Source of the DNA: Pseudomonas agarici
GTDB lineage: Bacteria; Pseudomonadota; Gammaproteobacteria; Pseudomonadales; Pseudomonadaceae
DNA length: 64,000 nt
Direction: 5' to 3'
NCBI RefSeq assembly: GCF_900109755.1
Contig: NZ_FOAR01000026.1
Span: 20,218-84,217 of the forward strand
Shown here: positions 9,753-18,394 of the stretch, in pieces
Layout of the letters: every line of letters starts with the position of its first letter
Numbering within the stretch: position 1 is the first letter of the stretch
Program-made: the position numbers and the translations under genes
Notes under the pieces: model-generated
Seen by the model: the letters and a program-made list of their open reading frames with translations, nothing else
Database searches by the model: none
Told to the model about the DNA's origin: nothing

Positions 9753-9770
9753 AACTCGTATAGACGAGTT
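9753..9770. promoter_or_regulatory. probable TreR operator, treR-proximal
   Basis: AACTCGTATAGACGAGTT, the second palindromic copy, starts 25 bp after the first one. TATAGA inside it could double as a -10 element, so binding would block RNA polymerase. Two tandem sites suggest cooperative control of treP and possibly treR autoregulation. Confidence 0.65.
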
Positions 9771-9894
9771 GAGCGTTTATTGGCAAACGACCCGACAAAT
9801 GGACAAAGCTTCGGCCTGCCCTTAAGGTTTCATGCCTTGGGGCACCGCGCCCGCTACGCTATCAGCCGGCGACGTCCAATCCAGAGCGAACACC

Positions 9895-10599
9895 ATGAGC
9901 AAATACAACCAGATCTACAACGATCTGCTTGCCAGCATCACCACGGAGCAATTGGAAAAAGGCGATCGGCTGCCCTCGGAAACCGAACTGATGAACCGCT
10001 ATCAAGCCAGTCGCGGCACGGTGCGCAAGTCTATCGAGCAACTGCAGGAGCGCGGGTTCGCGCAAAAAATCCATGGCAAGGGCACCTTCGTGCTGTCACG
10101 CAGCCCCATCGAGTTCCAACTCGGCGGCATCGTCAGCTTCCAGGAAGCCCATGTGAGCATGGGCAGCCATATCGGCACCGAAGTCGTGGAGTTCAGCGAA
10201 ATCCCGCTGACGGGCGCCCTGCGGGAACGCTTTCAGGCCGAACCCGACAGTCCGCTGATCCGCATCAAGCGGGTGCGGCGCATTGATGGCAAACGGATCA
10301 TTCTCGATATCAACCATTTCCTCGCCGAGCTGATTCCCGGCCTGACGCGGGACATTGCCGAGCACTCGATCTATGCCTATATCGAGCAGACCCTGCGACT
10401 GAGCATCAGTTTCGCCGAGCGCACCATCGAAGCGGAGCGTTGTGGCAAGGACGATCAGCAACACCTGGACCTGGATGGAGCCAGCCATGTGATCGTAGTG
10501 AAGAACCAGACCTTCCTGCAGGATGGCCGGCAATTCGAGTACACCGAGTCGCGGCATACCCTGGACAAGTTCTACTTTTCGGACGTGGCCAGGCGCTAG
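9895..10599 (+). CDS. treR: GntR-family trehalose operon repressor TreR
   Basis: A 234-aa regulator. Residues about 5-70 are a GntR winged helix with LPSETELMNRYQASRGTVRKSIEQLQERG and the wing sequence KIHGKGTFVLS. Residues about 85-230 are a UTRA ligand domain. The ATG at 9895 starts the canonical N terminus; the longer open frame from 9832 has no family match. It is divergent from treP across the two palindromes. Trehalose-6-phosphate is the usual inducer of TreR proteins, and this is inferred here. Confidence 0.88.
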   Translation: MSKYNQIYNDLLASITTEQLEKGDRLPSETELMNRYQASRGTVRKSIEQLQERGFAQKIHGKGTFVLSRSPIEFQLGGIVSFQEAHVSMGSHIGTEVVEFSEIPLTGALRERFQAEPDSPLIRIKRVRRIDGKRIILDINHFLAELIPGLTRDIAEHSIYAYIEQTLRLSISFAERTIEAERCGKDDQQHLDLDGASHVIVVKNQTFLQDGRQFEYTESRHTLDKFYFSDVARR

Positions 10600-10738
10600 A
10601 ATCTGTAGGAAATGTTTTCGAGCGAAGGCCAGGCCAGGCGAAAGCAGGCGAGCCAGCGCCGTCGACGGATGCTCAATGAGCATGACGAGCCGACCTTCAA
10701 CCCCGCATGGGCGAACGCAGATGCATTTCGTACAGAGC

Positions 10739-13462
10739 CTAAGGCATAAGCGGCGATGCCGAGGTATTGTTGGCGCTTGCCCACTGGGCCAGAAATTTCG
10801 CGATCCGGTCCTCAATGTGGCTCTCGACGGTTCGCAATCGGAGCAACGGTATACCGCTCTTCATCAGGATGCTGTTTTTCAACTGATCCCGCGCAGCCTG
10901 CAGCGTCGTGTCGTGATACCCACCATCGACTTCAATGACACCCAAAGGTGTTTTTCCTACCCGGAAATAGAGTACGAAATCGCAACTGGCGCGGTTTCTC
11001 ATGAAGTTTCGCTCGGGCGGCGTCAATGCCTCGTTGTCCGCTGAAACCAACTGATTCAAGCGGATCTGGGCATGGAACGTCATCGCCTGATTGCCTTCGC
11101 GAGATAACGCCTCACGCAGCAGCTGTGCGACGATCTGCTCGGACTTGAATCGCGAGTCGCTCGGTCGCAATCGGGCATTGAGCCTTTCCAGGGATTGATC
11201 GTATGCCTTGTAGAGCAGATCAAAAGCGCAAATGAGCAGTGAACGATGAATCTGTTGCTCGCCAGCGTAATACTCCATGTAACGCACCAGGGCAGCGATA
11301 TGACCGTTGTTCTCGGTAAAGACGTCGTCGCCGGTCACTAGCGTAAAGCGAGTCTTGGCTCTCGATACCGCCACATTGACCAGATGTGGATTATCCACAA
11401 AACCGAGGTTTCGCTGACTGTATTGTTTTTTATCCAGCACGGTGGAAAAAACAATTTCGTCGCACTCGCGCCCTTGGAATTTGTGCACGGTATTCTTGAC
11501 GAAATGCTCTGGCAAATGCGTCTGCGAAAGAGCAACCTGCGCTCTGTACGGAGCAATGAATCCTCTGCTGTTGGCATTGTCCCAATCACTCTCGCCATCC
11601 CACTTCAGCATTTCGAGCACTGAATCCAACTCTCTAAGGTTGGCATTCTTTCGTGTGTGATTGCCCTGGGCGGTGACGAGCAGCTGCAATGGCTTTTCAC
11701 CTGAATCGTATGTCATCGGGATAAGCTGGTTGTCGTAAAACTGCTGATTGCAGAACTGGATGATCCTGGGATGGCAACGATAATGCTCCTTGAGCAGCGT
11801 CATCGGAACCGAGTCATTGAAAACACTGACGCAGGAATCGAGCAGGCTGTATTTCTCGCAATCATAGGCGTCGGCGGCAGCGGCGATACCCAGTTTCGCC
11901 GGGATATGCGGCAATTGTTTGCGATCGCCAACGACAATAAGGTTTCTGGCGCAACCCAATGCCAGTATTCCCGGCACGATGTCCTGCTGCGAAGCCTCGT
12001 CGATGATGACATAGTCGAGAAGTGCACCACGGCCGATCGAGTTGATAATGGAATGCGTGCTGCTACCCAAGATCGGGTAGCGTTTCAGAAATTTATCAAA
12101 GTTATTCCGATAGCTGTCCGAATCGAATTCCTGGTGGACGCCGGCATGCTGATAAAGATGGTGTTTCAGATGGGCCATCGAAGCGCTGGTCAGCTCCTCC
12201 AACAATGTCTTGAAGTTACCTCGCTCCAATACTTCCCGACAGCTTGCCCATGCAGACTTTTTATCCTGTAGCGACCTCTCATAAAAATGTAGCTGCAAGG
12301 AATAGATCAGGGATTGACGCTTGCCCCAATCATCGAAAGGCTTCATGCGTAGGATTCTGAAATTCAACAGCAACTCGATCCTGTCCCTTAGCCTGATACG
12401 GTTGTGCGCAAGGTGGGTCATATAAGCCATCAGATCCACGCTGCTTTTTGCAGACAACTTGTACTTGCCCAAGGGAACAGGGGCTGTCGCCATGTTCTCG
12501 CGCTGCCATTGCAACAGATATTGTTGCTCTATCGTCAACTCATCGATCTCGCCCTGCAACCGCGCCAACTCGTTCTGGGCATGAAGAAACTGCTTCAAGC
12601 GCTGGAGAACGGCTTGAATGTGCTGCATATCGGGGGCGGATCCGCTGGCTGCCGAGGGTATGGCCGCCAGGTCGTTGAAAAAGCTTTTGCGATTCTCCGT
12701 ACTACCCAGCTTGGCAAGCAGATAATCCAGCCCGACTTTGCCTAGCTTTTCATAGACGTTCTCCACCGCCGCATTGTTATTCGACAGAATCGCGACGGTT
12801 TTTCCGCGTAATACAATATTGGCGATGATGTTTAATATTGTCTGGGTTTTCCCGGTGCCTGGAGGACCTTCGATCAAGCTGATCTGAGAGCTGAAGGCCC
12901 GTTCTACTGCGTCGAGTTGGCTTTCGTTGACGCCGAAAGGGTAGATAAAACCGCCCTCAGACTGCCGCGATTGACTTTGCCCCGTGCAATAGGCGTGCAA
13001 TGCCGTATCGCCATGGGAGAGCACCTTATCCAATTGGCGCAATACATTCTCGGCGATGGCTTTGTCCTGCGGCGTTGCCCGTTCTATCCGCGCATTTGCC
13101 ACAGAAACGAAATAGCGAAAGACTGCTTCGTCCTTGAGCGTGGTCTGCGCAACGAACACAACATCATCCAGCTTGTTGACGTAGCTCTTCTGCCCTCCCG
13201 GGTATTTAACGACGGCATACTTCTCCCCATAGATATGCGCACTGTCCACGGGATTGAACTCCGCCTGCTTTTTCTGCATGAGAAGCTTTCCCTGTAGCAC
13301 CTGGGTGGGGACGACTCGGCAAGCGCTCAATGGGCGACTGGACTCCCCGCCCGAGCGAAAATAACAAGTCAGTATCGGCTCTGTACCTTGAGTATTCGGC
13401 CGTATCCTCCAGTCACGGAGCTTTCCGGTTTGATCTTCACCATCCATGTAGATAGAAATCAT
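10739..13462 (-). CDS. SF1 helicase with C-terminal DUF2726 nuclease-like domain
   Basis: A 907-aa protein. Residues 199-206 are a Walker A motif (GPPGTGKT), followed further on by IIDEASQ (motif II), a GDRKQLPHIPAK motif III, and late SF1 motifs including VHKFQGRECD and VAVSRAKTRF, as in UPF1/DNA2-type helicases. The last ~110 residues look like a restriction-endonuclease fold (DUF2726): Asp in SCDFVLYF, then GVIEVDGGYH, then DQLKN. Base composition is more AT-rich than the tre genes, and the gene stands alone between treR and a gene-poor stretch, suggesting transfer. A phage or plasmid defence role is plausible but inferred. Confidence 0.82.
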   Translation of the reverse strand: MISIYMDGEDQTGKLRDWRIRPNTQGTEPILTCYFRSGGESSRPLSACRVVPTQVLQGKLLMQKKQAEFNPVDSAHIYGEKYAVVKYPGGQKSYVNKLDDVVFVAQTTLKDEAVFRYFVSVANARIERATPQDKAIAENVLRQLDKVLSHGDTALHAYCTGQSQSRQSEGGFIYPFGVNESQLDAVERAFSSQISLIEGPPGTGKTQTILNIIANIVLRGKTVAILSNNNAAVENVYEKLGKVGLDYLLAKLGSTENRKSFFNDLAAIPSAASGSAPDMQHIQAVLQRLKQFLHAQNELARLQGEIDELTIEQQYLLQWQRENMATAPVPLGKYKLSAKSSVDLMAYMTHLAHNRIRLRDRIELLLNFRILRMKPFDDWGKRQSLIYSLQLHFYERSLQDKKSAWASCREVLERGNFKTLLEELTSASMAHLKHHLYQHAGVHQEFDSDSYRNNFDKFLKRYPILGSSTHSIINSIGRGALLDYVIIDEASQQDIVPGILALGCARNLIVVGDRKQLPHIPAKLGIAAAADAYDCEKYSLLDSCVSVFNDSVPMTLLKEHYRCHPRIIQFCNQQFYDNQLIPMTYDSGEKPLQLLVTAQGNHTRKNANLRELDSVLEMLKWDGESDWDNANSRGFIAPYRAQVALSQTHLPEHFVKNTVHKFQGRECDEIVFSTVLDKKQYSQRNLGFVDNPHLVNVAVSRAKTRFTLVTGDDVFTENNGHIAALVRYMEYYAGEQQIHRSLLICAFDLLYKAYDQSLERLNARLRPSDSRFKSEQIVAQLLREALSREGNQAMTFHAQIRLNQLVSADNEALTPPERNFMRNRASCDFVLYFRVGKTPLGVIEVDGGYHDTTLQAARDQLKNSILMKSGIPLLRLRTVESHIEDRIAKFLAQWASANNTSASPLMP

Positions 13463-14351
13463 ATGATTTTATGCAAAAATTGCTCGGAGGAAGGAAACGT
13501 CACAATGGTTTCAGAATATCCCTGGATAGCCTCATTACGCCATTATTCATCCACTCCTGACCTGCGGTGACTCGTCATGGCCGTCGTCGCCATAGGGGCT
13601 GGCTGAGTGTTCTTATGCTCCCGCAACAGCCGCAAACCATCCTAGGTAAAAACGGGTTTCGCCCAGCCAATAGCCGATGCGGTCACGCTCGGTCTTGCCG
13701 ATACGCCGGTCCAGCGGACGCTAGGTCATGTTCACGAGCGTTTCCCGTTCGCCTGACGGGAGGTGATGAGCAAACACTGCTAGAGATGCGAGGGCCGAGC
13801 TGAGAAAAAACGGACATCCGAAGAAGGTTAAGTTAAGTGCCGTCCAAATCTGTCCGATTTTTTGACGCCCCGGTCGACCGGGCGACGTCAGCAAATCCCC
13901 CGAAATACAACATCAATCCGCGACCATAGACAGTATATGCGGGCCACAAAGGTCTGAAATTACAGCAACTTAATGAATCCATACCTATCGATCTCCACGC
14001 TTATAAAGTAGGGTATTTTATCCATTCAATCATTGTCTACACGCTATCCCACAGAGCCATGAGAAACATCATGTCACCATGTACGGAGAAACTTAATTGT
14101 CACATCTACATAGCACTATAGACATATGCCTGCTAGCCTGGAATTTCTGAAAGAAAGCACCTCAACCAGCTTTCCACATGATGTCGGAATGATACTTTTC
14201 GATCCGATCATAACGTCGGATCAGATGTGAGCTGTTCAAGCGCCAGTATCGTCAGAGGCGAGTTATCACGATTAATTTAATTTTGCGTGAGGACTCAGAA
14301 ATATTCCATCGCCTATACTCGGGCCCAACGAATAACGAATGGAAGCCAGAT
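13463..14351. other. gene-poor 0.9-kb stretch with decayed coding remnants
   Basis: No convincing intact gene. A 21-codon plus-strand ORF at 13505-13570 follows a strong GGAGGAAGGA ribosome site but ends at once, and could be a beheaded gene start. A minus-strand open stretch with a premature stop lies at 13613-13765. Palindromes occur at 13869-13882 (CCCGGTCGACCGGG) and 14201-14222 (GATCCGA/TCGGATC arms). The right part is AT-rich and presumably holds the promoter for the next operon. Confidence 0.5.
13613..13765 (-). pseudogene. unrecognised gene remnant
   Basis: The minus strand encodes a coherent-looking peptide (ends RFYLGWFAAVAGA then TAA at 13613-13615), with an in-frame TAG about 35 codons earlier and open frame before that. 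The residue mix is protein-like, but I do not recognise the family. It may be scrap left by island rearrangement, or chance. Confidence 0.25.
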
Positions 14352-14969
14352 ATGTCGCAGTCATCTGCTTCACCCAGAGCCAACCATCCACGCTGGCTAA
14401 GGCTTACTCATTGGCTCAACGCGTTGGCGGTGCTGGTGATGGTCACCAGCGGTTGGCGTATTTACAACGCCTCGCCGATCTACGAATTCAGTTTTCCCAA
14501 GTCGATTACCCTCGGCGGTTGGCTCGGCGGCGCGTTGCAATGGCATTTCGCGGCAATGTGGTTTCTGGCGATCAACGGCCTGATTTACTTGATCTTCAAT
14601 CTCTTCAGTGGGCGCCTGAAGCGGCGTTTCTTCCCGGTGTCACCCAAAGGAGTACTGCATGATTTGTGGGCGGCCGCGCGCGGAAAGCTCGGGCACGCCG
14701 ACCTCAATCAATACAATCAAGTGCAACGACTGGCTTACCTGTTCGTGATGGTCGACATCGCATTGCTAGTGCTGTCCGGGCTGGTGTTGTGGAAGTCGGT
14801 GCAGTTTCCATTACTGCGTGAACTGCTGTGGGGTTACGAAGGGGCGCGCCGCGTGCATTTCTTCACCATGGCACTGTTGGTGGCCTTCGTGATGGTGCAC
14901 TTGGTGATGGTCGCGCTGGTTCCGAAAACACTGTTGGCCATGATCGTCACCCGCAAGGAGCAGGTATGA
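14352..14969 (+). CDS. cytochrome b561-type membrane subunit
   Basis: A 205-aa membrane protein with four to five hydrophobic helices and haem-ligand histidines in the expected places: THWLNALAV in helix 1, LQWHFAAMW in helix 2, and VHFFTM plus VHLVMV near the C terminus. This is the cytochrome b/b6 (Ni-hydrogenase type) fold that passes quinol electrons to a periplasmic partner. The ATG at 14352 has GGAAG upstream and is preferred over 14283. Its stop overlaps the next start (ATGA), so it is coupled to the molybdopterin oxidoreductase that follows and is probably its electron donor. Confidence 0.85.
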   Translation: MSQSSASPRANHPRWLRLTHWLNALAVLVMVTSGWRIYNASPIYEFSFPKSITLGGWLGGALQWHFAAMWFLAINGLIYLIFNLFSGRLKRRFFPVSPKGVLHDLWAAARGKLGHADLNQYNQVQRLAYLFVMVDIALLVLSGLVLWKSVQFPLLRELLWGYEGARRVHFFTMALLVAFVMVHLVMVALVPKTLLAMIVTRKEQV

Positions 14970-15751
14970 AAAAACGTATCCAGATACCTGGGCTGGACGA
15001 GACTTCGATCCTGATCGACGCCCGCAAGATCCTTGCCCCGCAAATCGAAGACCGCTCGCGCCGCTCGTTTCTGCTGCGTGGCCTGACCCTTGGAAGTGTG
15101 GCGATGTTGTCCGGTTGCAACATCACCGACAACGAAAGCGTCGACACCGCGTTGTCGTCCATGTCGCGTTTTAATGACCGGGTGCAAGGCTGGCTGTTCA
15201 ACCCAAACGCGATGGCCCCGACTTATCCCGAATCGATGATCACCCGACCCTTTCCCTTCAATGCCTTTTACGGCATCGATGAAGCGCCGACGGTGGAAGA
15301 GGAAAGCTATCGCCTGGAAGTCACCGGCCTGGTCGCCGACAAGCGCAACTGGCGCCTTGAAGAGTTACGCGCCATGGCCCAGACCGAGCAGATCACCCGG
15401 CACATTTGCGTCGAAGGCTGGAGTGCGATCGGGCGTTGGGGGGGCGTGCGCTTCAGCGACTTTCTGAAACGGGTTGGAGCCGACACCGACGCCAAATATG
15501 TCGGGTTCAAATGCGCCGACGATTACTACACCAGCATCGACATGGCCACCGCGTTGCACGCGCAGACGTTGCTGACGCTGACCTATGACGGCGCGGTGCT
15601 GCCGCGCGAATACGGCTTCCCGATGAAGCTGCGCATGCCCACCAAACTCGGCTACAAGAATCCCAAACACATTCAGGCGATTTTCGTCAGCAACACCTAC
15701 AGCGGTGGCTACTGGGAAGACCAGGGCTACAACTGGTTCGGTGGTAGTTGA
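14966..15751 (+). CDS. molybdopterin-dependent oxidoreductase, sulfite-oxidase/MsrP-like fold
   Basis: A 261-aa protein with a twin-arginine signal (SRRSFLLRG) followed by a possible lipobox (MLSGC), so export by Tat and lipid anchoring are likely. The Moco-binding domain has the invariant cysteine in ICVEGWSAIGRWGG at about residues 149-162, then YYTSIDMATA and the conserved RMPTKLGYKNPKHI. It overlaps the cytochrome b gene by 4 bp. The pair resembles MsrPQ in logic, but the substrate cannot be told from sequence. Confidence 0.86.
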   Translation: MKKRIQIPGLDETSILIDARKILAPQIEDRSRRSFLLRGLTLGSVAMLSGCNITDNESVDTALSSMSRFNDRVQGWLFNPNAMAPTYPESMITRPFPFNAFYGIDEAPTVEEESYRLEVTGLVADKRNWRLEELRAMAQTEQITRHICVEGWSAIGRWGGVRFSDFLKRVGADTDAKYVGFKCADDYYTSIDMATALHAQTLLTLTYDGAVLPREYGFPMKLRMPTKLGYKNPKHIQAIFVSNTYSGGYWEDQGYNWFGGS

Positions 15752-15805
15752 TCAGTGCCTAATCCTTTCACCCGTCCATAAACCCATGTTCCAAGGAGTA
15801 TCATC

Positions 15806-16072
15806 ATGAAGAAGTTGACTACCGTTGTTCTGTCCATGTGCCTGGCCGTTGGTGCCGCCAGTGTTTTTGCTGCTGACACTATGAGCCACGACAGCATGAG
15901 CAAAGACTCTATGTCCAAAGACGGCATGTCCAAGGATGCGATGAAGAAAGATGCAATGAAGAAAGATGGAATGTCCAAAGACGGTATGTCTAAAGACGGC
16001 ATGTCCAAAGATGCGATGAAGAAAGATGAAATGTCCAAGGACGCCATGAAAAAAGGCGGAATGTCGCAGTAA
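15806..16072 (+). CDS. pentapeptide MxKDx repeat protein
   Basis: An 88-aa exported protein. A signal peptide (MKKLTTVVLSMCLAVGAASV) ends at an AFA/AD-type cleavage site, and the rest is about a dozen tandem pentamers of the MSKDG/MKKDA type. It belongs to the described but functionally obscure penta-MxKDx family. It sits 54 bp after the molybdopterin oxidoreductase with its own AAGGAG ribosome site. The Met-rich periplasmic repeat beside a possible methionine sulfoxide-type reductase suggests an oxidant sink or metal-binding role; this is inference. Confidence 0.85.
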   Translation: MKKLTTVVLSMCLAVGAASVFAADTMSHDSMSKDSMSKDGMSKDAMKKDAMKKDGMSKDGMSKDGMSKDAMKKDEMSKDAMKKGGMSQ

Positions 16073-16084
16073 TTCCGATCACCG

Positions 16085-16101
16085 CGGTCCCTATGGGACC
16101 G
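16085..16101 (+). terminator. weak hairpin after the MxKDx gene
   Basis: CGGTCCC-TAT-GGGACCG forms a perfect 7-bp stem 12 bases after the stop codon. No run of T follows, so intrinsic termination would be weak. It may instead stabilise the mRNA end. Confidence 0.45.
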
Positions 16102-16499
16102 AGCCTGAATTGATCACGTTGTAGAAGCTCTGAGCTGATCTGACAGTTACTGGATTTGCGGCCATGACTGTCAGGTCAGATTCACTTGATCATTGTGGCT
16201 TGCCAGTTTTCTTTCCCTTCGTAAGCGTCTCGACCGGTCGAAGGAGAGCAAGACGACACAACCTTGACCGCGTATTCGTTGGTTGCCCAGGCAGCAAGCA
16301 GAATGCGTCCTTCGCCGTAAATTCCAGTCACCGCAACTGCGCTTCGCGGGTGCGCTGCAGCCCCAGCACGCACAGTGCCGCACACGCCTTCCTCGCCTTC
16401 AAGGCATCAGCCAAGCCCGCCCTGGGCGGCCTGCCGCAAGCTCGATTTCAAAGATCGGATTGCACCATCCAAATCTCGGGATCAGGGCCGCCTGCCGTT

Positions 16500-16629
16500 T
16501 TGAGCGAGGGCGTTCCAGCAGGCGTCAGCACATAGCCTTCAGGGTCGCGGCAGACAGGCTACGACGCGCCAGTACCACGAAGATTCGGAGATCCAGCCAG
16601 TCGATGTCTGTGCGTTTTTTATCAGCCAT
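16500..16629 (-). pseudogene. remnant of a LysR-family regulator
   Basis: Starting at the ATG at 16629, the minus strand reads a LysR N terminus (DIDWLDLRIFVVLARRSLSAA) and then fails. A different frame resumes at 16537 with GYVLTPAGT, a segment that in intact LysR proteins lies about 40 residues further on. A deletion removed most of the helix-turn-helix and shifted the frame. The scar lies divergent to the SDR gene at 16709, the normal place for a LysR activator. The rest of the 16073-16708 gap shows nothing recognisable. Confidence 0.65.
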
Positions 16630-16708
16630 TGATCGGAGATAGCTAATTTTCCAGCTCTCGATAGGGACGTACATTCTGGTCAACGCGCAAACATAAAGGA
16701 GTTCAACA

Positions 16709-17419
16709 ATGTCAGAGATCAAGAAAGTAGCCATCATCACTGGCGCCTCGCAGAGCATGGGTGAGGGCATCGTGAATGGGTTTCGTGCTCGCGGTTACGG
16801 CGTCGTCGCCACGTCGCGCTCGATCCAGCCCTCGACCGATCCAGACCTGGTGACCGTCCGCGGCGACATCGGCGACCCGCAGACAGGCGCACGTCTGGTC
16901 GCGGCAGCGCTCGACAGGTTCGGTCGCATTGACACACTGGTGAACAACGCCGGTATCTTCATCGGCAAGCCGTTCACCGAATATACGGAAGAGGACTATC
17001 GGCTCAAGCTGAAGACCAATCTCGATGGCTTTTTCTTTACCACCCAGCATGTCATCCCCGTGATGCTTGAGCAGGGCAGCGGCCATGTCGTCCAGATCAC
17101 GGCGTCGGCGGCGGAATTCGCCGTTTCGAGCTCCCCTGCCTTTATCGCCATGCTGACGAAGGGCGGAATGAACTCTGCCACCAAGAGTCTAGCGATCGAG
17201 TACGCCAAGCGCGGCATCCGCGTGAACGCCGTTGCTCCCGGAATCATTCGCACGCCCATGCACGATCCGCAGATCGTCGAACAATTGGCCGCGTTCCACC
17301 CCATGAACAAGCTGGGCGAAGTCGAGGACATCGTTCGGGCTGTGCTCTATCTTGAGGACGCCACTTTCTCGACCGGTGAAATCCTCCACGTCGATGGCGG
17401 CCTTATCGCCGGTCGCTAA
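16709..17419 (+). CDS. SDR-family oxidoreductase without the canonical Tyr
   Basis: A 236-aa Rossmann protein: nucleotide motif TGASQSMG, LVNNAG at about residues 78-83, and RVNAVAPGIIRTPMH. The catalytic site is atypical. ITAS supplies the Ser region, but the YxxxK motif reads AMLTK, with Ala four residues before the Lys. Several SDR subgroups carry such changes, so it may be active on an unusual substrate or serve another role. Ribosome site AAGGAG precedes the ATG. It forms a likely unit with the tautomerase and SnoaL-like genes downstream, beside a broken LysR gene. Confidence 0.85.
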   Translation: MSEIKKVAIITGASQSMGEGIVNGFRARGYGVVATSRSIQPSTDPDLVTVRGDIGDPQTGARLVAAALDRFGRIDTLVNNAGIFIGKPFTEYTEEDYRLKLKTNLDGFFFTTQHVIPVMLEQGSGHVVQITASAAEFAVSSSPAFIAMLTKGGMNSATKSLAIEYAKRGIRVNAVAPGIIRTPMHDPQIVEQLAAFHPMNKLGEVEDIVRAVLYLEDATFSTGEILHVDGGLIAGR

Positions 17420-17476
17420 CCCAACCCTCAAGGGGAGAGCGCAATGGGTGCGCTCCCCACCTTCTAGGAGAGACAT

Positions 17477-17710
17477 ATGCCAATCGTGAACATACTTGTG
17501 ACCCGTGAGGGTGCGAAACGCACCACCAGCGAGCAAAAGGCCGCAGTCTACAAAGGGGTCGCCGACCTGCTCTTCGACGTCATGGGCAAGCCGCGTGAGG
17601 AGACAACCGTTATCTTTCACGAACATGAGATAGACGACCTCGGAAAAGGCGGCCTGCCGCTGGCAGAGTATCTAAGCCGTCACGCTGGGGATCGTCAGAA
17701 AGACTCCTGA
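17477..17710 (+). CDS. 4-oxalocrotonate tautomerase-family protein
   Basis: A 77-aa protein that begins MPIVNILVT; after Met removal Pro1 is the general base of the tautomerase superfamily. The KRTTSEQKAAVYKGVADLL helix and the VIFHEHEIDDLG strand fit the 4-OT fold. AGGAGAG precedes the start. It lies 57 bp after the SDR gene and may act on the same keto/enol compound. The substrate is unknown. Confidence 0.85.
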   Translation: MPIVNILVTREGAKRTTSEQKAAVYKGVADLLFDVMGKPREETTVIFHEHEIDDLGKGGLPLAEYLSRHAGDRQKDS

Positions 17711-17873
17711 CGTGGGACGCAGAGCGTCTCGGGCAAGCGACACCGGCACGAGACGCCGAAATGACAACGCCCCGAAACATCGGTGAAGACCGGGTGGCCT
17801 CCTACAGGCCGCCCACGTCAGCCCGCGCGATCCGATGTCTCCACTACCGGCCCCATTCAGAGGAGTGTCTCAG

Positions 17874-18284
17874 ATGACAACCACGCATGTAGACGCCTAT
17901 TTCAAGGCGCTGAGCAACAAAGATAATCTGCAGATCCTTCCGCATCTTGCGGAAAACATCGTTCTTCTCGGTCCTATCTTTCCTGAACCCACCGAAGGGA
18001 AGGACGCGGTCGCAGAGGTCCTTTCCGGGTTTCTCGAGACCATCGACACCCTGGAGGTCAACCTGAGGTTTACATCGGATCGGGACGTGGCCGTCTTTTT
18101 CACTTTCACGTGCAATGGAATCACGGTCAAGGGGAACGAGCATCTGCACCTGGACGAACACGGTCTCATCGACCAGATCGAGGTCGCGTGGCGGCCACTT
18201 CCCAGCGCAGTGCTCGTCCAGGAGGTGTTCGCCAACAAGCTGGGCTTCGAGCCGATGCGCCTCGTCCCCGCGTCGGCCACTTAA
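17874..18284 (+). CDS. SnoaL/NTF2-like fold protein
   Basis: A 136-aa protein with a cone-shaped NTF2-like fold pattern: an N-terminal helix (THVDAYFKALSNKDN), then HLAENIVLLGPIF, GKDAVAEVLSGFL and curved beta strands ending EVAWRPLP. The open frame starts at 17835, but the ATG at 17874 has GAGGAG in front. Such proteins can be isomerases, cyclases or small-ligand binders. It follows the tautomerase and probably belongs to the same accessory catabolic or biosynthetic group. Confidence 0.78.
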   Translation: MTTTHVDAYFKALSNKDNLQILPHLAENIVLLGPIFPEPTEGKDAVAEVLSGFLETIDTLEVNLRFTSDRDVAVFFTFTCNGITVKGNEHLHLDEHGLIDQIEVAWRPLPSAVLVQEVFANKLGFEPMRLVPASAT

Positions 18285-18394
18285 TCCACCACTCTGCCGG
18301 GCGATCAGAGGGCCCTCAAGAAAGGGATTTTTTTCGCTAAGACTTCAAGTGCAGCCGATTGCGCCGAGAAAGGCGCAACTGATGAGAGAGCTAT

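Noticed and set aside
13869..13882. CCCGGTCGACCGGG as a regulatory site
   Set aside because: A perfect palindrome, but in a gene-poor scar with no adjacent promoter to control; chance is likely in GC-rich DNA.
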